64,000 nt of DNA from Phoebastria nigripes (lineage: Eukaryota; Chordata; Aves; Procellariiformes; Diomedeidae). The notes under the pieces are model-generated. The model was not told the origin of the DNA. It made no database searches and worked only from the letters and a program-made list of their open reading frames with translations. The stretch is from positions 925,860 through 989,859 of the forward strand of contig JAYKAV010002486.1 in assembly GCA_035582835.1 (NCBI GenBank), given 5' to 3'. Both the position numbers and the translations under genes were made by a program. Below, piece by piece: positions 38,201 to 49,400 of the stretch. How positions within the stretch are numbered: position 1 is the stretch's first letter; each line of letters opens with the position of its first letter.

Positions 38201-39320
38201 TTGATATCAAAATTCCTTCTCAGAAATCATCCCGAGAGCAAATAGGGACATAACACCTCATGTTGCACTATAAACAAAGTCCAGATGCATTTGCATCAGT
38301 AGGATGCTAGGTATCCAAACAACAGACAGACAACTAAATGCTTTTGTGATTTGGTTCAATGGCCTTTTCTAGCCCACCACAACATTTCAACTTCTTAGTA
38401 ACATTTTTTCTATACAGACCTGATGGTGTGATTTTTGTTTTGTTGGGGGGGGGGGGGAAGGTCAGGTAATTAAAAGAAGGGAGTAAACAGAAAAGGGAAC
38501 TGTAGAAAATGTTAATTGCAATCCTCAATTATAGCTCCTCACTAATGTCAGAACAATTCAGTTATACACCACCACTGTGATTCCCTTTAGAGCTGTATGC
38601 ACTAAGTAGCTTGGCATTTATTAATATACTTGTTTTTCCTACCACCCATGGCAGACAATGCATTTTTAAAAATGAGTAAGACAAAGCTATCTCAGTGTGG
38701 ATGAACTTTATTGAGATTTGTCTGGAAAAAATGTACGTCTGTAACTCGTATTGCAGTCTGTCATAGCAGTAAGCCCATAAACTCTCAATTAATCCAGAAA
38801 CTTTCACGAATAGGCTTAATCCTTAAAAAATATATTAAGTAAACCAAAAGAGGCTGCGCACATATAGAGTATATGCTTTTATTCTTTACCTTCTCCTTCT
38901 GTGTAGTGGAGAACTGCTCCAAGATGTTACGTACAGAAACTAACAGAATCAAGATAAACCAAGTGAGTTTGGATTAGAGATTAGAAGGGAGAGAGTGGTA
39001 GTTGCCACATTTTCCTAAAAAAACAAAACTGGCAAACCAGCCTGCAGAGGAAATTAACAGCATTTCACAAAGGAAAAAATAAGTGGATAGTGCATATTAT
39101 TTAAGAGGAAAAAAAGAAAACTTGCAGATATTTTTAAAAGTGCACATTAAGTCACCAAACCAACCACATGATGGCAGTCCGACATTAAAAAAAAAAGGAA
39201 AAACACTTGTGCCTTTAATAGAAACTATTTGAAATTTAAAAGTAGTTCAAATCTGTGCATACTACTCAGACTACATCCAAGCAATGCTGTAGAGCAGTGA
39301 GTTTTAATCTTTCTTGATTT
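35258..39320. other. Intergenic DNA, no gene recognised
   Basis: Mostly AT-rich and unremarkable. A run of 13 G sits at 38445-38457, and a short TA-rich patch lies near 37290-37320. No open frame matches a family I know. Confidence 0.5.
38445..38457 (+). repeat. Poly-G run (13 G)
   Basis: Thirteen consecutive G preceded by TTTTGTTTTGTT. Poly-G this long is rare in vertebrate DNA and its length is hard to sequence correctly. Confidence 0.85.
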
Positions 39321-39465
39321 CATAGAATCATAGAATCATTAAGGTTGGAAAAGACCTCTAAGATCATCGAGTCCAACCGTCAACCCAACACCACCATGCC
39401 CACTAAACCATGTCCCTAAGCACCTCATCTACACGTCTTTTAAATACTTCCAGGGATGGTGACTC
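39321..39465 (-). mobile_element. CR1 LINE 3' end, minus orientation
   Basis: The sequence opens with TAGAATCATAGAATCATT, the reverse complement of the CR1 terminal ATTCTATG repeats. GTTGGAAAAGACCTCTAAGA and the GAGTCCAACC block follow. On the minus strand the last codons of ORF2 (SPSLEVFKRRVDEVLRDMV) end in a stop at about 39403, leaving a short 3' UTR. Only about 145 bp are CR1, so the copy is severely 5'-truncated. Just past its right edge a 12-base GACTCAAGAGGA is repeated with a 16-bp period. Confidence 0.95.
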
Positions 39466-42400
39466 AAGAGGATCTTGACTCAAGAGGACTGAGAGGATTT
39501 GCATACCTCTAAACATTTTTAAGGAGGTAAAGACCCGATATGCAGAGAAGTCCACTGTTTTACCTATCTTCCATGAAACTCTGACTTTATAGTACAGTTC
39601 ATACATCCCAGAGTCCACAGAAACAAGATTTAAATACCACCGTTTCATAATTTTAGAAAATACTATTTCCATGTATTAGTGTGCTGATTCGCACACTCTT
39701 CAGAGTTCAGACTCCAATCCACATATATTCTGTTTCTGAAACACAGTACATAGTTTACCTTCATATAACGTAAGTCAACCTGGTATTAGACCCGACTCAG
39801 CTTAGTTTCTCCCTTAGTGAGTAAAACCAACAACCTGAAAAAACAGAAGTCCCAGTACATTCCTAATTCCAAAATACCAGTTTTCTGGTATGCTTTTCTC
39901 CTAATCCCCCTTTTTTNTTTTCCTCCTCACTAACTGCAATCCAACTACCTACATAAATTCACATACATATCTTCCAGTCCAATTCTTTGGTATGCATATG
40001 CAACAGATCACTAGCTTATGAATGCCCAAAACTTAAAAGATGATCGGTGAGAGATCAAAAGTCATAACTGATGACATCCACAGTCTCATTTGCTCGTATT
40101 CAGTGTTGTTTGCTACAGCTGACTGTATGGTTTGCCTTTTACCATTTGTATTAGTGAGGCTAATGATTTCAGTGGTATTTCCAAAATAATTTCCTAATGC
40201 TTTTCCTAACCAGCACATGGCAGATTGTTCTGGTTGGCACATATGCCCAAAATTGCTCCCTTGTTCCCAGATTCATTAATTTTTATTTGTCTATATTGAA
40301 CTCCATGTGCTGTATGCCAGCCAAATCAAGATGGGTCAAATCACTTTACATCTTGTGTCTCTCATTACTNTCTTTGTTTTTGTCAGTATAGTGAGTAACT
40401 CTGAAGACATGTTTTCTCCTATCTGTGTTCAAATTATATGGAGCAAATTAGCAATATCAGAGGTATACAACAGTCAGTAGCTGGTGAGACATTTTAAAAG
40501 TGAAATCATTTTTACACTACACAGGGCATCAGCCTAAAACCTCACTGTCACTGCTACACAGCAGAACTGCTACTACACCAAAATGTGGCTATTTGTCATT
40601 CTAACTCAGGTTAGAAATATAGATTCGATTTAACCTGATATTGTGACTTTACAGGAGTATTAGCTGCTAGCTCACCTGTGGGTCTATAATCACAGATGTG
40701 CAGCTGATAAGCATTCTTCCACTCCATGACAAGAAAGTAAACCTGTTGCGCTTATTTAGAACGGATTAAACCACAACCTCTTCTGGCTCACAACTCCCAA
40801 GGTTGTGACTGAGCTTTTCCTTACACCTGTTTTAGTGTGAATATCTGTTTGCACCCATGAAATCAAAGGGTGCTCTCATTCTAATTAACTTCCTTTCCAC
40901 AACGCGCAAATGATGATCCAATGCACCAGAGAGGGAAGTGGAGGAAGAGCTTTTCCAGCCTTTCGGTGCCTCTGGGTGGTGCCGTCCAACTCCTCTTCCA
41001 CACAGCAGTGGCCATCGTCCATTTGTAGGCTCAGCATTCTTGTTCTACAGTGTCTTCTCCCCTCAATTCTCCACTTGTTCACTGAATTCAGTTTTTCAGA
41101 TTGCACCCCCAGCATCCATTCTGCTTCCTCAGAACAAGCCCAGCAGCTTGAAGAGATGGGCTAAAACTTGCAGTTCTTTCCTCCTCCTCGTAAAGCCTGC
41201 CCGTCAATGGACAGTCTGAACTTTGTTGAGCTAGCTGACTTATGCTTGCACCATTGCACCATTTTGATATATATACTTCTCTGAAATACTTCAAGTATTT
41301 CAAATGTGTATTCAATACACTTTAAAATATATATACTTTGATATTTTCCTCCTGCTCATGGGATATTTACAATTTCAAGCTTGCTATACGTAGTATTAAA
41401 CTCAAAGTACTACAAGAAAATTTGCATTTTACTGCACAATTGATTCAAAACACACAAAAACTAAAGAACATGATGGCCTTTATTACAGTATGTACAGAAC
41501 ATGATTTTGTTGTTATGATGCCTTTAATTCTAATTAAATTCTTTCCACTTGGAGTTATTCTTTATGCTAAAAATCAAAGTGTCCGTTATAAGCATTACTT
41601 ATGCAAATCCAGAACCCATTCTGTTAATCAATACTGAAGGAAATTGATGGCTTGTCAGTAATTATTCAGAAAACGCTTAATTGTGCAAGTATTTGAAAAT
41701 GCTTAAAAATCAGAAGTACAATCACACCATCTTCTGATCAATTTGTGGTATAACATGTCAGAAAGCTTACAAACACCCTGATATTGGTGATTTCCATACT
41801 TAATTCAGAATGACTGCACAATTAACAGTCTCAGTATGTGCTCAATCTCCATAAACGTAGTAAGTGTATGATAAAGACAAAGTGGATGGGCACAATATTA
41901 CAGCTCAATTCCATCTGTACTCCACATGAAGAATTCCACGTGGCATATGCAACACAGGTTCACCCAGAAAACTTTTAGATTGAAACACTTTTTTCTAAGA
42001 TAACATCCTTAATCCAGTTTTGTCAGTGATAACGGTTACCACCTTTCTGAAGAATTTTAATAAAGTCTATGTTCAGCTTGCGCACAACACTGACCACAAA
42101 ACCTCCATGAAGAATTCCCATTCGAATGGCAATTATCTTTCAGAGAAAAATGGCAATCATCTTTTATAAAAATACCCAGTCTTTATTTCTACAATCTCTA
42201 CTGGAAAAAAATCATTACTGAATAGATAAACCAAATTTATTTTCCAAATCTGAATCTTTTCAAGTTCATGGGATGTCCATCTAACACCACTCCTAAATAG
42301 TTTAAGAAAATCATATGTCTACCTTTCATTCTTTATTTCAAACTATTTTATGAATATAGGCACTACCAGGTAAGAGAGCTGTTTCTAAAACAGCAAAACT

Positions 42401-42699
42401 ATTTCATGTATATATGCAAGCACTACATTTTAGCTATATGTTAGGTTAGCGCTTGCACAAGACACGATACAACAAATACATAAAGGAAGCTCTCTACTTA
42501 TACTGGTACGATTCTGAATTCCTGACATCTCTTGGTATATCCAGCCCATATGCAAGATTAGGAATCTTTACACTGACTGTTTCAATTAAGACTTAAAAGG
42601 CCACCTTCTCTAATGCCACTATCTCCTCACCAATGCCACTCCCTTCCACTCAACTTTTAACAAATCGTCTGGAACAGTCCGTACTGAGCAGAACCCAAA
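39466..42699. other. Intergenic DNA upstream of the CpG island
   Basis: AT-rich sequence without a recognised gene. At 41282-41302 there is a perfect short inverted repeat (9-bp arms TGAAATACT and AGTATTTCA, 3-base loop), flanked by ATATATAC words. Overlapping frames at 40885-41219 on both strands show no family resemblance. Base composition shifts towards G+C from about 42640. Confidence 0.5.
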
Positions 42700-42960
42700 A
42701 CGGCAGTGCAAGCAGCGGCAGGGTCAAACCCCAGAGGGCAAGGGAAGCCGAAGAGGACCTGCTGCTAGCCGAAGGTACCAGCCTCACATCCGGCTGGCTC
42801 ACAATGCGGGCTACCGTCTGGGTTTATTGCTACGCCCACCTAGCCGCCGCCTCCCTCCGCCACGCACACACACACTGTGAGGGCAGCGGCCGTGCCCTGC
42901 GCGGCAAGCCTTACCGCCAGGCTGCGGCCTCGGTACCAACCAGCCTACCGCTACCGCGGC

Positions 42961-42996
42961 GGGGCGGGGCAGGGCAGGGCAGGGCAGGGCAGGGCA
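42961..42996 (+). repeat. (GGGCA)n pentamer array, G-quadruplex candidate
   Basis: GGGGCGGGGCA is followed by about five further GGGCA units and then by AAGCGAAGCG. Seven G-runs of three or four, separated by one or two bases, meet the usual rule for a stable G-quadruplex on the plus strand. The array lies about 400 bp before the MINDY3 start codon. Confidence 0.85.
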
Positions 42997-43200
42997 AAGC
43001 GAAGCGAAGCGCACGGCGCTCCTCACTCCCTGCCAGCCACCGCTCCGCCCTCAGCCAACGTCTCCTCAGGGAGCAACGGTCGGCGCGCGGCTGCGGAGCT
43101 GCACCACCCGCCAAACCGCCTCCCTGAGCCTCCCCCACCCTGCTTCCTGCGCCCGCGGAAGCAGCAGGGCCTGCTGGGCAGGCGGAAAAGAGGATGCCAA

Positions 43201-43271
43201 GCATGCGCAGCTCCGCGAGGCGCCCAGCGAGGCCCCGCCCCCCAAGCGAGCGCCCCGCCCGGCCCCGCCCT
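43201..43271 (+). promoter_or_regulatory. MINDY3: MINDY3 core promoter elements: NRF-1-like site and GC boxes
   Basis: GCATGCGCAG at 43201-43210 matches an NRF-1 site (known consensus around GCGCATGCGC). CCCCGCCC boxes follow near 43233-43240, 43253-43260 and 43263-43270, typical of Sp/KLF factors. The start codon is about 130 bp downstream, which suits a TATA-less initiation zone here. The transcription start itself cannot be placed from sequence. If it lies before 43194, the leader would contain two out-of-frame ATGs (43194 and 43203). Confidence 0.5.
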
Positions 43272-43285
43272 CCTGCCCGCCCCGG

Positions 43286-43315
43286 CGCGGCCCGGCCCGG
43301 CCCGGCCCCTCCCCT
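43286..43315 (+). repeat. (GGCCC)n pentamer array
   Basis: About four GGCCC/CGGCC units end in CCCCTCCCC in the promoter or 5' leader. On the minus strand this is G-rich (GGGCC repeats). It is a simple repeat within the CpG island. Confidence 0.75.
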
Positions 43316-43399
43316 GCGCAGGGGCAGCGGCTGCCACAGCCGCCTCCGTCGCCGGGAGACGCCTCGCCCGCCCGGCCCCAGGGCCGCCGCCGCCCCGTC

Positions 43400-43496
43400 A
43401 TGTCCGAGGCGGGCCAGGAGCTTGTCCACCTGGTGTGGGGCAAGAAGGCCGGGCCCCGCGGGCTGGCCGACACCATCTTCTGCCGCTGGGCGCAAG
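43400..43496 (+). CDS. MINDY3: MINDY3 exon 1 (coding part)
   Basis: Encodes residues 1-32 plus the first base of Gly33. It begins MSEAGQELVHLVWGKK and ends at CAAG before GTACCT. The exon lies wholly inside the CpG island. Confidence 0.93.
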
Positions 43497-46400
43497 GTAC
43501 CTGTGTGCGCCGTGTCCCGGCCCCGCTCCCCGCCCGGCCCTTCCCCCGCCTCGGTGCCTGCCCGGCCTTCTCCCCCGGGGGTCCTTACTCGGCCCTGGGC
43601 CCGCCCCGCCGTCCTCGGCCCACCTGCCCGGACACACCCACGGCTCTCCCCGCCGCCCCCGTGGGGCTCCGCGGCGCCTGTCTTTCCGTGTCCGTGTGTC
43701 TGTGAGGGGAGGGGGGCGCCGCGCCGTGGGGCAGGGGTTCCTCCGCGCGTCTGCGGACGGGGACAGCGATAGTTGTTTGCGTTCGTGTTCCTGTGTCACC
43801 GGCAACCCAGCGTGTGGCCCACGGGAAAAATGATGCAGCAGTTTCACTTGCTAAATAACATTTTTTGCAGCTTGGTCGTCTTTTGCCACAAATCTTCAAA
43901 GGAACTTAAAAGAGTGGGGAAGGAAATTTATTTCTTAATTAGATTTCAACAGCATCTTGCGCCATTAATTTACATAGCTTGTGGAAACGTGAACATAAGT
44001 TGCCTTTTTTTTTTTTTTTTTTTTTTGGCAAAGAACATGGGAGTCACAAATGGACTTCTCAAAAGTGGGGACAGGCTTGGGACAGAGACCCACAGATTTT
44101 TTTTAAACTAGTTCTTTGGCGATTGAAGCAGGTGCATACCATCTTTAGGATGTGGCAAGAGATAAAGCAACAATAACCATGGAACCTGGGGTATTTGTAA
44201 GATGTTTTTTCCATATTTAAATTATGCAACCTACACGTAGTTTCTTCTTGATGGAGACTTTCTGGTATTCTTTCAAAACTGCAGTTGCAAGGTGTAGTAC
44301 AGAGACTTACTGATAAAAATGATATGCAATAAATCAGTCTGTGTACCTGTCCTGGCTGATAGAAGGGAATAATAGCCTTCTCTATAACTTACTATGGGCT
44401 TTGAAGAATTCTAGTAATGGTTATGATGATCATAATAAAAACACCCCTAATTCCTGGAGAAAATTCACAAATGATAGTGGAATTTATATAGGTTGTTTTG
44501 TTTTTGTTTTTGTTTTTTTTTTAAATTTAATGCGTTCAGGTCTCAGGGTAAAGTTGGCTGAAACAAAAGGATGTTCTTAGTGTTCTCTTTTCCTTGCTCT
44601 TCTTTTTTTTAACATGAGTTTTGTCATCTGCATATTTTCAGTAGATGCATGTGTGATGTTGATCTGNGAGCTGCACAGCTTCTCCCCTGTCACAGGACAC
44701 AGTGCATTACCAGACTCTGATATCTTTTTCCCTAGGTTAATTTGTGTTCAGATAATTCAGTGAGAAATATTTGGGGAAAAAACGCCAAATTCCTTCTAAG
44801 TTCTAGAATTTAAGCAGGCCTAGTAAAGCCATTACTTTTCATAGTNAATTGATTATTTTTATTGAAACATAATTACTTTCTGAAATATCTCTTTAAGTTT
44901 TGGTAGAGTGTTGCTGTTTCAGTACAAGGTTTTTGCAAAGTCAGAAAAAAGAATCGGTGTTAAAAAGCTTAGTTATTTCTTTAACTGGTAACGTTAGATT
45001 ACCAAAATTAACATTTTCAAGATAGTTTGTTTGTATATGAAATTTTAGCAGTTTCAAAATTTATTGAAATGTATGTTGTAATGCCCCACACTTGTGGTCC
45101 TGTGAAGGATTAATGGAAAAGACCTCTTGTGTACTTGGTGGCTCCTGGAAAGGAGCTATTATTTCCTATCTGTCTTTAGGGAAAAAGTCCTGTAACTATG
45201 TTGTGTAGTGTATCTGTTCCCTCCTCTATATCTTCTTTAATATAATCAATTTTATGTAGAAAAAACACATGACAAGAACTTAGTGTGTTGTTTGGAGTTC
45301 TTGTGCTGGGAATCAAAAAAGTCAGTCTCAGTCCCTTATGTTGTATAGCAGCATAATACATTTATCCAACTTTCAGTTTCTATTTTGTTGAAAAAGTTCT
45401 GCAACATTTACCTACTGCAAAGGAGTCTTGTCAACACTGACTCATCAAGATTAAAAAAAACCCAAACATAAAAATCAAGCTTTATCATTTCCAAAGACTT
45501 TAAAGTTTAAAAGATAGACCCTTGTTTCACATCATATGTGCAGAAAGTATCAAAGAAGTATAAATGACGCTTGCTTAAACAACTGGTTTGGTGTTGGGTT
45601 TTTTTTTGTGGTTTNTTTTTTTTTTTGTTTTTTTTTTTTTTTTTTTTAGTGTAGTGCCAACACTGGTATTTATTTCAGATACTTTCTGAATGTTGTCTGA
45701 TCCTTTCTCAAACCCTTTGGAAGTTGAGAACTGTAATTTACATTTAGAAAGAAAAGTAGAGAGTAGGGAGGGTGTTGAGGAATGTAAGACTTGAACCAGT
45801 CAGTTTCTCAGTAAAGATAGCAATGTTCCAGGAATCTCGTCATGTGCCAAACTTGTTAACCATCGTATTTGTTGGTCAAAACTGAAGACAGACTGACCTG
45901 TAGGCAGTTAACAGAACTGACCTAGCTAATGTGGATATGCTGTTTGAAGTTAGTGACAGTAATTCCCTCAGTTTGCTGCATTGGCAACTTTAAATATATT
46001 CTTTTGATTCCTGACTTAACAAAGGCATGGCTGCAAAGCTGTTGTTGCAGTTGGGGTTTTTTTTGCGGGTGTGTGTGTTGGTTTTTTTATAAATTTTTTT
46101 TATGATTGCAGCAGAATTTGTAGTTTGAACTTTGCAAATCCCATTTACCAGAATCCTCAAAGTGGACACAGAGGAAGGTAGTGCAAAGGCTCGGTCTGCA
46201 GTTCAGTGTTTCCTGGCATAGATATGATGACTTGGGAAGGAGTTAGGAGAAGGACTGAACCCTAAAGAAACATACCCATGTTAGGAGTGATTTTCTTCAT
46301 TGATCCAAGAGGCAAATTCCATTCATAAAGCCACTCTTCAGATCAGCCCTAAGGCACACGGCATCAGGTCTACACAACTATGAATGTCTGGCAGGTTTGA

Positions 46401-49400
46401 GCGCAGCATCCTTTCAGAATTACCTAAGCTGTTTTTTCACTGGTCTTTGGAAACAAAGATATGGGACAGTCTTTCCAAAACAACTATTTAACTTCAAAAG
46501 CATACTGTGAAGGTATTAATGCTACAGTTCGTGTATATATGTATAACGTACAATGTAAAAAGGTCCGTTTTATTTGGATACTTTTCCAGCTTCCAGGTTG
46601 AGAGCTGGGTGAGTAGATTGACAACTTTCCTTTTCTTTCTCCCCTATTCTTTCCAGATTTCCTTTTTTTACATGCCTGGAACTCTGTTTGTGGTCTAGTA
46701 TGTTTAAACATCACCAGATTGGCTTTTACTACATCCTTGGTTGAGGAGCTAGATCCTATAGTATTGTTTTTAAGTCATTGGAGCTGTAATATTATTTGAC
46801 CACGACCAAGTCAGGGTTACTAGGAAATAATTTTTTTACTAGACAAGCAGATACATTTTGAGCAAAAGGAATACACTTGCCACTCTTCAAAGTCTTAAAT
46901 AGAAGTAGCAATTTGAAAAGTGTTCCTCTGAGTTTAATTTAATAATTTATAATTCATTTGGGTGATGGGAGAGAAATAGTCATTGGTATCTATGTAATTT
47001 TTTTTTTTAATGTTTTGATGACCATGATTTACAGAATATTTGCATTTGTCTGCTTTCTGTCTCTTTGAGTTCCATATTACTGAGTGCAAACAGTTAATCA
47101 GGAAGAAAAGAAAAGCATTTTTCATTTAATATTCACAGTTAGGGTATAGACAAGTGTGGATTGTGTGAACAGCTGGGGGAAGTTACACCTATTGGCCCAC
47201 CTCTGCCTACTTGCTGCTGCTTGTCTGCTGTAAGTATTGCCTCTTCAAATCTTTTGGTAGAACTGCTTTTGAAGCTTCTGCTTTATGATGCCAGTCACAC
47301 TTAGAAAAGTAAACCTTGGTGAGTGTTCTTCAAGTCATGGTCTGTGGACTGCTTTTAAGGCATCTGTAAAAATTAAGTAAGAAGTTAGAAGCCAAAACTG
47401 CTGCCAGGAATTTGCACATTGTGTGGAAAAAATATTGAGGTCTTCAAACAAAAAAGTACTGATGACTGCTGACTTAGAGCTTCTGTTTAAATAGATGATG
47501 TTGGTTCTGTTTAAGTAGAAGATGTTGCTTCAGTTTAAGTAGATGTTGCTAATTCTGCCAGTAGGAAGTGGTCTTTCTTGCTAACACAAGCCATACTACT
47601 CTTAAATGTGAGACAACAGTAGCTTTTGGAAAAACAGCAGGGACATGCTGCTGAGAAAAGCTACCTAACAGCCTTCTCTAGAGAAGAATTTCTGTTCTCC
47701 ATTTTATACTGGTAGACTTTTTTCTTCTTTCCTCCCTTGGAGTGGCATATTGGCTTTGGAGTAGTGATACTGTCTTTACAGACAAAATAACCATATTTGA
47801 TGTTTTAGATAGACTGTCAAATCCCTTTCTATTGTATATGAGATTTAAATGTTTATTTCATGTACTTCCATAATGCAGAGCTGTCTTAAAATAATGAATT
47901 CATTCTGAAGAACGCAAAACCTCTTGTGAAGCTTGCTGAATGAAAAGTTAGGCTTTGCGGCAGAAATACAGTTTTTTGAGGGACTGTCTGTGTCATTATG
48001 TGTAAGTAACAGCCCTTTCAGCACTGTTAAACTGGAAGGAGAATAGAAGATACCATTCACTGTGAAAAAATGGGGTGTGAACATGTAAGTGAAGTTGTTA
48101 AGAAGATTGTATTTTCTGGCTAATGGGCATGGTGGCTAATGTAGTTGGAATACACATAGAGCAGTAAGAATTTGAAATGCCCTGTAACACAGTTATCTAA
48201 ATAATTAGTGAACCCTAAAATTCTTTGCTGCTGCCTGGGCCCAAAAAGGAATATCTGAAAAGACATTGTCCTTACTTTAAGAAAGGATATGGTCCTAGTG
48301 AGTCCATTCTTTACTCTGGATAAGGCTGACAGGCTTAAAGAAAATAAAAGGTCTTGAGGAGTGCTTACATAGAAGGCTCTTACCAGGGTACAGATTCAGA
48401 AGTGTCAGTCAAAATTCAGAAGTTTCACAGAGCTGTTTTGGTTTGGTTTGGGTTTTTTTACAAAGGTGTGAAAAAAGGCAGACACGTTGGAATCTTACCT
48501 TGTTTTCTGGCAGCTTGTTGCCCAATTTAGTGGTAGCCTACCAGGTAATTTGGATTCTTTCCTCAAACCCTTCCAGGACTTCCTGGCTCTTTATCCACAA
48601 CCGATTAAGTGGAATTTTGTTGTGGTATTGCTGGAGTAAATGCTCCTTTCTTTTTGTGTGTGGGAAAAAGTTGTTTTGTTTGGGTTTTTTTTCCCCACAG
48701 AAAATTTCAGAAGTTTCATTTTACTATAAAAATACACTTTGAAAACCCAAAGCCATATGCAAAATGTGTCTATCATTCTACACCCAGCTCTAGAGAAAGG
48801 ATGAAACATTAAAACNTGTTGTAAACCTTAATGGATTATTCTAGTGTTTCTGTCAGGCAGTTCTTGTATACCAAAAGAGAAAAAGAAATACAGTTGCATG
48901 GTGAGAGGCCGGCTCAGCAGAGAACAGGACAAAAAAATGAATAGCGCAGCATCTTCGTAGCTAGATTGGATCAGAGATAGAGCAAGTTTTTTTTCTAATG
49001 TGGTTAATGTTGCATGCTCTTTAGCTACTCCCCTTGTCTCTTTCATTCAGCTAGAATTGGTTCTTGCACAGAGTGAAAACGCTGAAGGTATACAGCATCC
49101 TTTGTAAAATGACAGTGTTACTAATGTCAAGAGTGTCTTGGATGTAAAAAAAAAATATGTTTTTTTAGAAATAGGCAAATAATAAAAAGATGCAGGAAAA
49201 TGGTGGGGTGGTCATAATAGAAGAATGAATGGTTTTTGTAGTGCTTTGGACCATAATGTGGAGTATTAGATGAAAGACAAGAGTTGGTAACTAAGTCGTA
49301 CATTCGTTTTGGCAAACTCTATGTAGAAGAGCTAAGAATTAGGTGCAAGAAAAGAAACATGGGCCTTGGTAAACGCTAAGTTTTGGGGAAATAAGGAGAA

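Larger units (their letters stand above)
42700..43770. promoter_or_regulatory. MINDY3: CpG island of the MINDY3 promoter
   Basis: About 1.1 kb of very G+C-rich, CpG-dense DNA starts upstream of the MINDY3 start codon and runs into intron 1, while both flanks are AT-rich. This is the usual architecture of a vertebrate housekeeping promoter. No TATA box is seen near the likely start. Many long overlapping frames on both strands here (up to 318 codons, rich in Pro, Ala, Arg and Gly) come from the composition and lack of stop codons, not from genes. Confidence 0.9.

Noticed and set aside
39163..39182. A second CTCF-like string, CCACATGATGGCAG
   Set aside because: It has T where the core needs A, so it is clearly weaker than the 35239 site.
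42877..43847. Several long overlapping frames (up to 318 codons) on both strands
   Set aside because: They lie in the CpG island, are rich in Pro, Ala, Gly and Arg, cross the real exon 1 in wrong frames and reflect the lack of stop codons in GC-rich DNA.
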